64,000 nucleotides of DNA from Rhodococcus sp. KRD197 (GTDB lineage: Bacteria; Actinomycetota; Actinomycetes; Mycobacteriales; Mycobacteriaceae): assembly GCF_017168235.1 (NCBI RefSeq), contig NZ_JABFAO010000002.1, positions 348,729 to 412,728 on the forward strand, read 5' to 3'. A model generated the notes under the pieces. The model was not told the origin of the DNA and ran no database searches. It was given only the letters and a program-made list of their open reading frames with translations. Each line of letters opens with the position of its first letter. Positions within the stretch are counted from its first letter, which is position 1. The position numbers were made by a program, and so were the translations under genes. Positions 25,512-38,321 of the stretch are shown here, piece after piece.

Positions 25512-26339
25512 ATGTCTGATACCAGCCGTACCCAGCCCAGTCTCGTCGCCAGCGATGTCGACGGCACCCTTCTCGACGAGCGCGAGAGGGTCACCGAACG
25601 TACCCGACGTGCGGTTTCCACGATGGTCGGCGAGGGCACTCCGTTCGTGCTCTCCACTGGTCGGCCCCCTCGGTGGATCTCGCCGGTGGTCGAGCAGCTC
25701 GGGTTCGCACCGATGTGTGTCTGCGCCAATGGGGCGGTCATCTACGACAGTGGTACAGATCGCATCCTCGACACGCACACGCTGTCGATCGAGACGCTCA
25801 ACGCGCTGGCCGAGCTCGCATACAGAGTCCTGCCCGGTTGCGGGCTGGCTGCCGAGCGCGTCGGTGCCAGCGCTCACGATGCTGCGACGCCGCAGTTCGT
25901 GAGCTCACCCGGTTACGAGCACGCCTGGCTCAACCCCGACAACACCGAGGTCTCGCAGTCCGAGGTCCTCGACATTCCCGCGGTGAAGCTGTTGATCCGG
26001 CTCGCCGGGGCATCGAGTGGGGACATGGCTGCCGCGCTTGCTCCGCTGATCGGTGACTCCGCCGATCTGACGTACTCCACCGACAACGGGTTGATCGAAC
26101 TGTCGGCGCCGGGTGTGACCAAGGCGTCGGGACTGCTGGTCGTGGCCGAGCGTTTGCAGGTGACTGCGGCCGGTATCGCGGCGTTCGGAGACATGCCCAA
26201 CGATGTGCCGATGCTGCGGATGGCGGGATTGGGCGTCGCGATGGGGAACGCGCATCACGCCGCACTCGCGGCCGCGGACGAGGTCACCACCACCAACGCC
26301 GACGACGGAGTGGCGCGGGTCCTCGAACGCTGGTGGTGA
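25512..26339 (+). CDS. Cof-type HAD-IIB family phosphatase (Rv3813c-like)
   Basis: The 275-residue hydrolase has HAD motif I at the N-terminus (ASDVDGTLLDE, nucleophile Asp), motif II VLSTGRPPRW, a large type IIB cap in the middle and motif IV FGDMPNDVPML. Members dephosphorylate sugar phosphates, flavin nucleotides or pyridoxal phosphate. It lies near the amidase as in M. tuberculosis, where Rv3813c lies near Rv3811. The substrate is not predictable. Confidence 0.92.
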   Translation: MSDTSRTQPSLVASDVDGTLLDERERVTERTRRAVSTMVGEGTPFVLSTGRPPRWISPVVEQLGFAPMCVCANGAVIYDSGTDRILDTHTLSIETLNALAELAYRVLPGCGLAAERVGASAHDAATPQFVSSPGYEHAWLNPDNTEVSQSEVLDIPAVKLLIRLAGASSGDMAAALAPLIGDSADLTYSTDNGLIELSAPGVTKASGLLVVAERLQVTAAGIAAFGDMPNDVPMLRMAGLGVAMGNAHHAALAAADEVTTTNADDGVARVLERWW

Positions 26340-26343
26340 CACG

Positions 26344-26384
26344 CCGATGGCCCCCGCACGATCGAGAAGTGCGAGGGCCATCGG
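26344..26384. terminator. Hairpin between convergent HAD and amidase genes
   Basis: 16-nt arms (CCGATGGCCCCCGCAC and its inverse) flank a 9-nt loop. The one imperfect position is C-A on the plus strand and G-U in minus-strand RNA. It starts 4 bp after the HAD stop and ends 9 bp before the amidase stop. No U-tract. Confidence 0.75.
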
Positions 26385-26393
26385 TTGTCACTG

Positions 26394-28556
26394 TCAGGGA
26401 GCGGGAGCGGGAGCGGGCTCCGGTGCCGGTCCGCTGAGCATGTGCTCTTCGTAGGTGTCGTTGTAGGTCCGGATGACCGTGGTGACGATGCCGGTGAGCT
26501 CGTTGAAGATCAGCGAGCCGTTCTCGAAATCGGTCCGCAGGCCGCCGGGTACCGGGTACTCGTCGGTCGTCGGGAGTCCGAGTTCGCCGTCCTCGCCGCC
26601 GAGGGCCATGAACTGCTCGAAAATCTTTCCGATCACTGCAACTGCCTGTCCGGCAAGTGAAGTGAAGATCGAGCCGTTCTGGAACTGGGCGGCCTCGCCG
26701 CCGCCGCTGACCTGGACGAGTCCGCTGATCGGGGTGCCGAGGATGCCGGTCTCTCCGCCCGTGTCGAGCCACTTCTTGGCGACAGGGTTGGAGCTGGCGA
26801 GGCGAACCAGTTCGTCGACCAATGCCGGAATGTTCTCTCCGAGAGCGCTACTGGCGTCGGTTCTGGGTGATGACGGCGTGTCCGGGGTGTCCTCGGTGTC
26901 CTCGGTTTCCTGCGTGGGAGTATCTGCGGACTCGTCCGACCCGCCGCCGCCGAGACTTGCCGCCGCGATGCTGCGGATCTCGTCCATCTTGGCGTAGGCG
27001 CCGTCACCTGGGCATGCGGTGTTTCCGACGTCACGGTGCGCGAAAATCACTGGGAGATCGACGCTTTGGCCGCGCCCGATGAAGGTGAAGTCGGTGCCCT
27101 CGGAGATCATGGTGGTCTCACCCTCGGGGTCGAGGCCTGCTTGGCCCAGACGCCATCCGAGGAATTCGCCCACCGAGTCGAGGGTTTCCTGCGACGGTGA
27201 CTCCGAGCTGTAGTCACCCATCATCGCGATGCCCATGGTGTTCTCGTTGAATCCACCGGCGTGCGCGCCCTGAACGGCCTTGTCCAGTCCACCGGCGCGG
27301 CCCTCGAAGATCTGGCCGAACTTGTCGACGAGAACGTTGTAGCCGACGTCGCACCACCCGAGGGTCTGTGCGTGGTACGCGTAGATGGCCCGGACGATCT
27401 CCGCGGACTCGGTCCGCGAGTAGTCGTTGCTGCCCGCGGTGTGGTGAACCGTTGCGCCGCCGATGAAGTCGTCGTACGTGGGTGTCTTGCAGCGGATCGA
27501 TTCGTCGGCGCCCCACTGTGCGCGGGAGATCACCTTGGGGCCGGCGTTCCCGGCGACCGGAGTCGCGATGTCGGCGAGCGCCGAGTCGGCGGGGGAGCTG
27601 CCGGGTTGGATCAGTACGGCGCTGATGTCCTCGACGGCAGCGGCGACTGCATTCTCCTGCTGCCGCAGCGGCTTGGTCACCGAGGCGGGTGTGTAGCCGA
27701 GCTCCTGCTCGGGTGCCGGTGCTACTTCGGGCGCCGGTGCTGCTTCGGGGGCCGGTGCTGCTTCGGGGGCCGGAGCCGGAACGGGTGCGGACACCGGGGT
27801 GGCCCGGGGCGTCATCAGGAGCTGAACGGCGTTGGTCGAGCCGACGAACACCGGTTCGGTGCCCTGCCGTCCGTCCGTCGGTGCGCCGTCACTGCTGTCG
27901 CTCTCGATGGGTTCGGTGGTGATCCACGGCCCCCACGACCCGTCCTCGAGCTGGCGGCGAACCTGCGCGACGGTGCCGTCGATGGCAGGTGAGGTGAGCG
28001 CGACCATGCTGAACGGGGTGTCCTGCGTCAGTTCTTTGACAACGGCACCCAGCGGTGTGCCCGGGTCGTCCGCGGCGTCCACTGCGGGCGGGGCGACCGG
28101 GAGCGGCGCGGAGACGTTGTTGCGGCCCAGTTCGGGTACCGGCGCCTGGGCGGACGGGTTCGTCGGGGCTGGCACCGTCAGGCCTGGGATCTCGGGGATC
28201 TCGGGGATCTCGGGGAGAGTGATGTTCTCCGGCAGCGGCAGGTACTGCAGATCGGACAGGCGCAGGTCGGGCAGCGGCAGGCCCGTCAACTCGCTCAGGG
28301 GTATGACGATGTCCGGTGCTGCACTCAGCGCTGTTTCGATGATCTGAGTAGGAACGGTCACAGGGGTGGTCTCGTTGGCCGCTCGAATATCGGTGGACGC
28401 GGCGTCGCCGGAGATGCTGTAGACCGCGAAGGGACTCGCGACAGCAAGCAAGGCGACGGCGCCGAGAACGATCGACGGCTTCGTTCGACGGTGCAAGGCG
28501 GTACTCCCTGGTGTGTAGGTGCGGGTTGTCGTGGTGCTCGACAGCCCACGAAGCAT
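26394..28556 (-). CDS. Secreted peptidoglycan-recognition amidase with LGFP repeats (Rv3811-like)
   Basis: 720 residues. A signal or anchor segment lies at about 28-50, followed by a Pro-rich region with tandem IPE units and a tandem A-P-E-A-A-P repeat near residue 265. The PGRP/amidase-2 domain (about 345-500) begins VISRAQWGADESIRC and carries zinc ligands in TVHHTAGSN and in FAHRDVGNTACPGDG. Two or more LGFP repeats follow (about 590-690: TGILGTPISG, DGELGLPTTDEYPV). It should cleave the N-acetylmuramoyl-L-alanine bond in the wall. The LGFP modules probably bind the arabinogalactan-mycolate layer. Confidence 0.92.
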   Translation of the reverse strand: MLRGLSSTTTTRTYTPGSTALHRRTKPSIVLGAVALLAVASPFAVYSISGDAASTDIRAANETTPVTVPTQIIETALSAAPDIVIPLSELTGLPLPDLRLSDLQYLPLPENITLPEIPEIPEIPGLTVPAPTNPSAQAPVPELGRNNVSAPLPVAPPAVDAADDPGTPLGAVVKELTQDTPFSMVALTSPAIDGTVAQVRRQLEDGSWGPWITTEPIESDSSDGAPTDGRQGTEPVFVGSTNAVQLLMTPRATPVSAPVPAPAPEAAPAPEAAPAPEVAPAPEQELGYTPASVTKPLRQQENAVAAAVEDISAVLIQPGSSPADSALADIATPVAGNAGPKVISRAQWGADESIRCKTPTYDDFIGGATVHHTAGSNDYSRTESAEIVRAIYAYHAQTLGWCDVGYNVLVDKFGQIFEGRAGGLDKAVQGAHAGGFNENTMGIAMMGDYSSESPSQETLDSVGEFLGWRLGQAGLDPEGETTMISEGTDFTFIGRGQSVDLPVIFAHRDVGNTACPGDGAYAKMDEIRSIAAASLGGGGSDESADTPTQETEDTEDTPDTPSSPRTDASSALGENIPALVDELVRLASSNPVAKKWLDTGGETGILGTPISGLVQVSGGGEAAQFQNGSIFTSLAGQAVAVIGKIFEQFMALGGEDGELGLPTTDEYPVPGGLRTDFENGSLIFNELTGIVTTVIRTYNDTYEEHMLSGPAPEPAPAPAP

Positions 28557-28610
28557 CCTGCGACGGTGCGACGCGAATTGCTTCCGATCAGAACTGGCTT
28601 GTGATGCCGT

Positions 28611-28658
28611 TGTTATGCATGTGGCGGGTGAGACTATGCTCGAGTCACATGCGCAACA
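28611..28658. repeat. Inverted repeat between divergent amidase and cobM
   Basis: TGTTATGCATGTG at 28611-28623 and CACATGCGCAACA at 28646-28658 are complementary at 11 of 13 positions, with a 22-bp centre. A second, shorter inverted pair, GGCTAA/TTAGCC, lies at about 28677-28703. Both sit in the 205-bp divergent intergenic region and could be operators. Confidence 0.45.
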
Positions 28659-28761
28659 GCATCATCATCAGACACAAGGCTAAACCTTAGCTTGAGAGTT
28701 AGCCAGCGCCAGTATTGACCGTCGGCGCGGCGCGTCGTACCCACCGCTTACTCTCACGGTT

Positions 28762-29505
28762 GTGACAGTTCACTTCATCGGCGCAGGACCGGGTGCTGCC
28801 GACCTGCTGACTCTTCGCGCTGTCGAGCACATCCGTCGCAGTCCGGTGTGTGTGTTCGCCGGTACCTACATCGACGAGAAGATCCTGGCGCACTGCCCGG
28901 ACGACGTCCGTCTGGTAGACACCGCGAAACTCGACCTCGACACCATCACCGGTGAACTCGTCGCGGCACACGAGCGAGGCCAGGATGTGGCGCGGCTCTG
29001 CTCGGGCGACCCGTCGCTGTACTCGGCGCTGGCCGAGCAATCCGCGCGTCTGGACGCAGCGGGTGTGCCCTGGGATGTCACGCCGGGTGTGCCCGCCTAT
29101 GCGGCGGCGGCAGCGACTCTCGGCGTCGAACTGACCGTTCCCGAAGTGACCCAATCGGTGGTTCTGACGCGCACCCAGGCGCGTTCGACGGTGATGCCGG
29201 ACACCGAGACGCTCTCCCGCTTCGCGGCGACCAGGTCGACGCTGGTGCTGCACCTGGCGATCACGCGCATCCGGGTGCTTGTCGAGGAGATCGTCGGCGA
29301 GTACGGCCTTCATTGCCCGGCGGCTGTCGTCTTCCATGCGAGCAAACCGGATCAACTGGTCCTCACCGGCACTCTGGCCGATATCGCCGATCAGGTCGAG
29401 GCCGCCGACCTGCGTCAGGCAGCGGTGATTCTCGTCGGGCCAGCGGTGGGCCGCACGCCGGGAGCCGAGTCGCACCTCTACGACGCCTGCCGGGTCAGGC
29501 CGTGA
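28762..29505 (+). CDS. cobM: Precorrin-4 C11-methyltransferase
   Basis: The 247-residue SAM-dependent tetrapyrrole methylase acts in the aerobic cobalamin pathway. The family motifs are the N-terminal HFIGAGPGAADLLTLRA, ARLCSGDPSLYSAL and VTPGVPAYAAAAA. It adds the C11 methyl to precorrin-4. The start is GTG 28762. It is followed by cobF on the same strand, separated by a short tandem duplication. No cobalamin riboswitch was seen upstream. Confidence 0.93.
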   Translation: MTVHFIGAGPGAADLLTLRAVEHIRRSPVCVFAGTYIDEKILAHCPDDVRLVDTAKLDLDTITGELVAAHERGQDVARLCSGDPSLYSALAEQSARLDAAGVPWDVTPGVPAYAAAAATLGVELTVPEVTQSVVLTRTQARSTVMPDTETLSRFAATRSTLVLHLAITRIRVLVEEIVGEYGLHCPAAVVFHASKPDQLVLTGTLADIADQVEAADLRQAAVILVGPAVGRTPGAESHLYDACRVRP

Positions 29506-29568
29506 GTGGAGCCTGCGGAATGAACTGGAAAGTGTGAGTGGAGCCTGCGGAATGAATCAGAGGAAAGT

Positions 29569-29571
<3 letters not shown>
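29502..29571 (+). repeat. Stop-codon-anchored tandem duplication between cobM and cobF
   Basis: The 23-bp sequence starting GTGAGTGGAGCCTGC occurs at 29502-29524 (including cobM's TGA) and again at 29534-29556, a 32-bp period. GTGAG recurs at 29569, where it starts cobF. Confidence 0.85.
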
Positions 29572-33514
<3,943 letters not shown>

Positions 33515-33537
<23 letters not shown>

Positions 33538-34051
33538 GAATCAGGACGAGGCCCCAGCCGAGGTGCGGATTCTGGCGAAGGTCCAGGCCACAGTCGGTGC
33601 GCAACCAGCGGCGATCTCGGTGGCACGAGGTATGTCACATTTCGGTGAGCATGCCCTCGGCTGGGTTGCGATCGCCGGCGTCGGTGCCGCACTCGATCCC
33701 ACGCGTAGGCGTCAGTGGGCCGGTGTCGCCGTGGGCGCAGTCGGTTCGCACGCTGCGTCGATCGTGATCAAGCGGGTTGTACGCCGCCCTCGACCCAGCG
33801 ACCCTTCGGTTCGAGTCAACGTCTCGACTCCGAGCAAACTGAGCTTCCCGTCCTCGCACGCAACGTCGACGACCGCCGCCGCCCTGCTGCTCGGCAGACT
33901 CACGGGTCTGCCGGTAGCTGCAGTTCTGGTACCACCGATGATGCTCTCGCGGCTGGTACTGGGCGTCCACTATCCCACCGACGTACTTGCCGGCTCAGCG
34001 CTCGGCGCTTTGTCCGCAGCCGCCGTGTGCAAGTTCGAAGGAGACAAATGA
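33515..34051 (+). CDS. PAP2-family membrane phosphatase (Rv3807c-like)
   Basis: The 178-residue protein has the three PAP2 signature blocks: KRVVRRPRPSD, PSSHATSTTAA and SRLVLGVHYPTDVLAG. By position (Rv3807c) it is the proposed phosphatase that removes the 5-phosphate from decaprenyl-phosphoryl-5-phosphoribose in decaprenyl-phosphoryl-arabinose synthesis. GTG 33515 lies inside glfT2, so the genes overlap by 23 bp. Its stop overlaps ubiA by 4 bp. Confidence 0.93.
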
Positions 34052-34953
34052 GCGAGGAAGCAGCTCCCCTGGGCGCACCACCGAAGAACCTTCTCGACGG
34101 GGTGATCAAGGCCCTCCGGCCGCGCCAATGGGTCAAGAACGTACTCGTGCTCGCCGCTCCGCTGGCGGCTGGCTCGGCGACCCAGATCGATGTGTTGCTG
34201 CCCGTCGCGCTGGCGTTCGTGGTGTTCTGCTTCGCCGCCTCGGGCGTGTACCTGGTCAACGACGCGCTGGACGTCGACGCCGACCGCGCGCACCCGACCA
34301 AGCGGTTCCGTCCGATCGCCGCAGGCGTGCTGCCGGTCAACCTGGCCTACGCCATGGCGATCGTCAGCTTCCTCGCCGCCATCGGTCTCTCGTTCCTCGC
34401 GAACTGGCAGCTCGCCCTCGTCATCGGCATCTACATCGTCATTCAACTGGCCTACTGCTTCGGACTCAAGCATCAGGCTGTGCTCGATATCTGCATCGTG
34501 TCCTCCGGCTTCCTGCTGCGCGCCATCGCCGGTGGTGCCGCGGCGTCGATTCCGCTCTCGCAGTGGTTCCTGCTGATCATGGCTTTCGGTTCACTGTTCA
34601 TGGCAGCGGGTAAGCGCTACGCCGAGCTCCAACTGGCCGAACGCACCGGTGCGAAGATCCGCAAGTCGCTCGAGAACTACACCACGACGTATCTTCGATT
34701 CGTCTGGACACTGTCGGCGACCGCAGTCGTGCTTTGCTATGGATTGTGGGCCTTCGAACAAGACGCCGAAAACGCCACGAGTTGGTTCGCGATCTCGATG
34801 ATTCCGTTCACGATCGCTATCCTGCGATACGCGGTGGACGTCGATGGTGGCGAAGCAGGCGAGCCCGAAGAGATCGCGCTCGGCGACAGGGTGTTGCAGG
34901 TGCTTGCCCTTGCGTGGATCGGAGTAGTGGGTGTCGCTGTCTACCTCGCCTGA
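34048..34953 (+). CDS. ubiA: Decaprenyl-phosphate phosphoribosyltransferase (UbiA family)
   Basis: The 301-residue membrane enzyme (Rv3806c homologue) couples PRPP to decaprenyl phosphate, the first committed step to the arabinose donor. The UbiA superfamily motifs are visible: NDALDVDADRAHPTKRFRP (first Asp-rich motif, N-x-x-x-D-x-x-x-D) and the later YAELQLAERTGAKIRKSL loop, with nine or so membrane helices. ATG 34048 overlaps the PAP2 stop. This enzyme is an ethambutol-resistance and drug target in M. tuberculosis. Confidence 0.96.
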   Translation: MSEEAAPLGAPPKNLLDGVIKALRPRQWVKNVLVLAAPLAAGSATQIDVLLPVALAFVVFCFAASGVYLVNDALDVDADRAHPTKRFRPIAAGVLPVNLAYAMAIVSFLAAIGLSFLANWQLALVIGIYIVIQLAYCFGLKHQAVLDICIVSSGFLLRAIAGGAAASIPLSQWFLLIMAFGSLFMAAGKRYAELQLAERTGAKIRKSLENYTTTYLRFVWTLSATAVVLCYGLWAFEQDAENATSWFAISMIPFTIAILRYAVDVDGGEAGEPEEIALGDRVLQVLALAWIGVVGVAVYLA

Positions 34954-36823
34954 CGAGTTGAAGAGCGGGGGGCCGACGAGCGGGGGGCTGACGAGCCGAT
35001 CCGGTCGTCGGCTGAACAGGGCTGTTTTCGGTGCGGGAGTCGCGGTTACGGCTCTGCTCTTCCTGCTCGGCGCCTGGCAGCGACGGTGGATCGCCGACGA
35101 CGGCTTGATCGTCCTGCGCACCGTCCGCAATCTGTTGGCCGGAAACGGTCCGGTCTTCAATGCGGGCGAGCGGGTCGAGGCCAATACGAGCACCGTCTGG
35201 ACCTACCTGGTGTATGCGGTCAGCTGGCTCAGCGAGGCGCGCCTCGAGTACGTCGTCCTCACCATTGCGCTGGTGCTCTCGACGGCCGCAGTAGTGGTGG
35301 CGATGCTGGGCACGTATGCGCTCCACACGGACAGCGTTACCGCACGTGCGACTCTCTATCTCCCCGCGGGCGTGCTCGTATACATTGCGCTGCCGCCGGC
35401 ACGGGATTTCGCCACATCGGGTTTGGAAACCTGCCTGGTCATCTTCTGGATCGCGCTGCTGTGGCTGATGATGGTTCGATGGGCGACCCGGGATGTCGGC
35501 CCGCCTGCGGTGCTGTTTCTCGCCTTCTGGGCCGGTCTGGGTCCGTTGGTCCGGCCCGAACTGGTCATTCTGTCCGCCCTCGCGCTGGTGATGATCTTTC
35601 TGGCTCCGCAGACATGGGTGAGCCGGTTCTTCGTGTTTGCGATCGCGGGCGCGACGCCGATCCTCTATCAGATCTGGCGGATGGGTTACTACGGACTGCC
35701 GTACCCCAACACAGCGGTCTCGAAGGATGCGGGCGGCGCCAAATGGTCGCAGGGCATGAACTATCTCTGGAACCTCCTCGGCCCCTACATGCTGCTGTTG
35801 CCACTGGTACTGCTTCTCGTCGCAGGCATCGTCACCGCTTCGCGGGGACCGCGGTTCACCGTCCCCGCAAACGTCGGCGATGTGCAGCGGTCGTTGCGGA
35901 CGCCGACGGCAGTAGTCGCGTTCGCGCTGCTCGGGGGCGTCCTTTCGCTGCTGTACGCCGTCCGAGTCGGCGGAGACTTCATGCACGGTCGCACGTTGCT
36001 GCCGGCGCTGTTCACGCTTCTACTGCCTGTGGCGATCCTGAAACTGACGGTTCCGGCGAGCAGATCCGATGCGCGGGCGACGGCGACCTTCGCGGTGGGC
36101 GGCCTCGTCTGGGTCACCACGGTCATCTGGGCGTTCTTCGCAGCGAACACCACGGGGATGCCGGAGGGTGCGATCGTCGGTCGCACAGGGATCGTCGACG
36201 AGCGCGCTTTCTACGCATTGAACACCGGCCACGCCCATCCGATTCTTGCTGCGGATTACCTGGACTATCCGCGGATGCGTCCCATGGTTGCGGCCATCGA
36301 GAACACTCCCGACGGTGGTCTGCTCCTGCCGAGTGCGCAATTCACCTACTGGGATGTGGTGCCGCCACCGCTGCCGATTCCCCCGGGCGGCGTCGGTCAC
36401 ACGGTCTACTTCTTGAACCTGGGTATGACCAGTATGAATGTCGGTCTCGATGTACGAGTGATCGATCAGATGGGCTTGGCATATCCCTTGGCCTCGCATA
36501 CCGAACGTCTCGAGAATGGCCGTATCGGGCACGACAAGAGCCTCTTCCCGGACTGGGTGGTAGCCGATCTCGGTCTCGTCGACGAGCATCCGTTCTTGCC
36601 CTGGTACATGGACGAGGACTGGGTTGCCGATGCGAGTGTGGCGTTGACCTGCCCCGATACGCAAGAATTGTTGACCTCGTACCGCGCGCCATTGACCCGC
36701 GAATTGTTCGTCAGAAACTTCAAGCGGTCGTTTTTCTATGCGGGATATCGGTTCGACCGCATCCCGGAATACGAATTACAGAGATGTGGTTTGGAGCCAC
36801 CGATTCCGAGGTCCGACAATTGA
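34931..36823 (+). CDS. aftB: Terminal arabinofuranosyltransferase AftB
   Basis: The 630-residue GT-C enzyme adds terminal beta-1,2-arabinofuranose to arabinan using decaprenyl-phosphoryl-arabinose. The first periplasmic loop has the acidic motif WIADDGLIVLRTVRNLLAG. About ten membrane helices follow, then a C-terminal periplasmic domain (residues about 410-630). GTG 34931 overlaps ubiA by 23 bp. Near the start an 18-bp tandem repeat encodes SGGPTSGGLTS. Last gene of the overlapping galactan/DPA chain; matches Rv3805c. Confidence 0.94.
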   Translation: MSLSTSPDELKSGGPTSGGLTSRSGRRLNRAVFGAGVAVTALLFLLGAWQRRWIADDGLIVLRTVRNLLAGNGPVFNAGERVEANTSTVWTYLVYAVSWLSEARLEYVVLTIALVLSTAAVVVAMLGTYALHTDSVTARATLYLPAGVLVYIALPPARDFATSGLETCLVIFWIALLWLMMVRWATRDVGPPAVLFLAFWAGLGPLVRPELVILSALALVMIFLAPQTWVSRFFVFAIAGATPILYQIWRMGYYGLPYPNTAVSKDAGGAKWSQGMNYLWNLLGPYMLLLPLVLLLVAGIVTASRGPRFTVPANVGDVQRSLRTPTAVVAFALLGGVLSLLYAVRVGGDFMHGRTLLPALFTLLLPVAILKLTVPASRSDARATATFAVGGLVWVTTVIWAFFAANTTGMPEGAIVGRTGIVDERAFYALNTGHAHPILAADYLDYPRMRPMVAAIENTPDGGLLLPSAQFTYWDVVPPPLPIPPGGVGHTVYFLNLGMTSMNVGLDVRVIDQMGLAYPLASHTERLENGRIGHDKSLFPDWVVADLGLVDEHPFLPWYMDEDWVADASVALTCPDTQELLTSYRAPLTRELFVRNFKRSFFYAGYRFDRIPEYELQRCGLEPPIPRSDN

Positions 36824-36975
36824 CCCTTAGGATCGATCGAGTTGCGTCGTAACTACCCGGTAGCCAAAATGGGATATCTCGTTTTCGTAACGTACGGCGC
36901 CTCTGGGTCGATGTATGCGAAAGATATGTGTGACTGCTCTGGCCCCGATGGCCGGTTTCACGTCGCCGAAATGGG

Positions 36976-36999
36976 TGACCCGCAGGTTTCTGCGGGTCA
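36976..36999. terminator. Perfect 10-bp hairpin between aftB and the first mycolyltransferase
   Basis: TGACCCGCAG, a GTTT loop and CTGCGGGTCA. It is 152 bp after the aftB stop and 25 bp before the next ATG. It lacks a U-tract and could be an aftB terminator or part of the next leader. Confidence 0.45.
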
Positions 37000-37024
37000 T
37001 CGTCACTGCTGAGAGGTCGAATGC

Positions 37025-38017
37025 ATGCTGGGTAGAACGAACAAGGGAGCCGGGGGGCGCTTCCGCCGGATTGTCACCTCTCTGGTGATGGCTGTGGCAT
37101 TGCCTCTCGGACTGGCAGTCGCCGGAACCGGCGCGACGGCCAACGCCGCATTCGACCCGCGCGCGTTCGACTTCGTGGTGGATTCCTCCATGGGTCCGAT
37201 CAAGAGTCGAATCTGGCGTGCAGCCGACGGAAACACCGATCGAGTGGTGTACCTCCTCGACGGTCTGCGTGCCACCAACGACATCTCCGGCTGGGAGCAC
37301 GAGACGGACGCGGGCGCACATCTCGCCGCATACAACATCAACGTCGTACAGCCGGTCGGTGGCATGTCGAGCTTCTACTCCGACTGGTACGCACCTTCCA
37401 ACTTCAACGGCCAGCAGACGACCTACAAGTGGGAGACATTCCTGACGCAGAACCTGCGCAACGAGCTCGCAGGCCGTCTCGGCTTCAACCCCAACCGAAA
37501 CGGTGTCGTCGGTATCTCGATGGGCGGCAGCGCGGCGTTGACAATGGCCGCGTACTACCCCGACCAGTTCTCGTATGCCGGTTCGCTCTCGGGATACCTG
37601 AACATCTCGGCACCAGGCATGCGTGAAGCAATGCGGTTGGCGCTGCTCGACTCGGGCCGCTTCAACATCGACGCCATGTGGGGACCACCCTGGGATCCGG
37701 CGTGGCTACGCAACGATCCGTTCGTCTTCGCGCCGCGCCTTCGCGACAACGGCACTCGCGTGTGGGTCTTCGCCGGTAGCGGCCTGCCCGGTGGGCTCGA
37801 TCAGCCGCGAAGCTTCATCGACTACTACAACACCGCCAACGGCATGGGCCTCGAGGCAATTGCGTTGGCGAACAGCCGCGCATTCCAGATCCGCATGGCC
37901 AGCATCGGTGCGAACAACGTGACGTACGCCTTCCCTGGCGTCGGAACCCACCAGTGGGGTTACTGGCAGGAGCAGGTGCACATCATGGCGCCTGACCTGA
38001 GCGCGCACATCGGCTGA
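37025..38017 (+). CDS. Secreted mycolyltransferase (antigen 85 family), first of three
   Basis: The 330-residue alpha/beta hydrolase transfers mycolic acid from trehalose monomycolate to trehalose or arabinogalactan. A signal peptide ends near ATANA-AFD (about residue 42). The nucleophile is Ser165 in GISMGGSAAL, and the catalytic His lies in GVGTHQWGYW. The fibronectin-binding-like segment is SFYSDWYAPSNFNGQ. It is followed at 304 bp by a close paralogue sharing SGYLNISAPGMREA and WLRNDPFVFAP. In M. tuberculosis fbpA and fbpD sit here. Confidence 0.95.
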   Translation: MLGRTNKGAGGRFRRIVTSLVMAVALPLGLAVAGTGATANAAFDPRAFDFVVDSSMGPIKSRIWRAADGNTDRVVYLLDGLRATNDISGWEHETDAGAHLAAYNINVVQPVGGMSSFYSDWYAPSNFNGQQTTYKWETFLTQNLRNELAGRLGFNPNRNGVVGISMGGSAALTMAAYYPDQFSYAGSLSGYLNISAPGMREAMRLALLDSGRFNIDAMWGPPWDPAWLRNDPFVFAPRLRDNGTRVWVFAGSGLPGGLDQPRSFIDYYNTANGMGLEAIALANSRAFQIRMASIGANNVTYAFPGVGTHQWGYWQEQVHIMAPDLSAHIG

Positions 38018-38321
38018 TATTCCCCACTCGACCCCCGCTCATCATCTTGTTCTGTGACGATTCACTGTCCGACATGGGTGGTCAGCGGGGGTTCGTGCGG
38101 GTTAAGGTCACAGTCTGTTACCGGCCGTTTTTCCAACCTGAGATGAAGATCACAGTGTTGCTAATGGGCCGAAAGATGGCTTAGTGTCCACTTTGCTCGC
38201 CTTGAGTGACCACGACTGAATACCTTCACTGCGGCCCGACAGGGCCGAGAACCGCCCTGTTGGGAAGAGCGGGTACCGCATGACCGCGGAACCGCAGAAG
38301 ACGAGAGAGAGAGCACGATCC

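Noticed and set aside
28677..28703. GGCTAAACCTTAGC region considered as an IdeR box
   Set aside because: Best alignment gives only about 8 of 19 consensus matches, much weaker than the boxes at 9976 and 13144.
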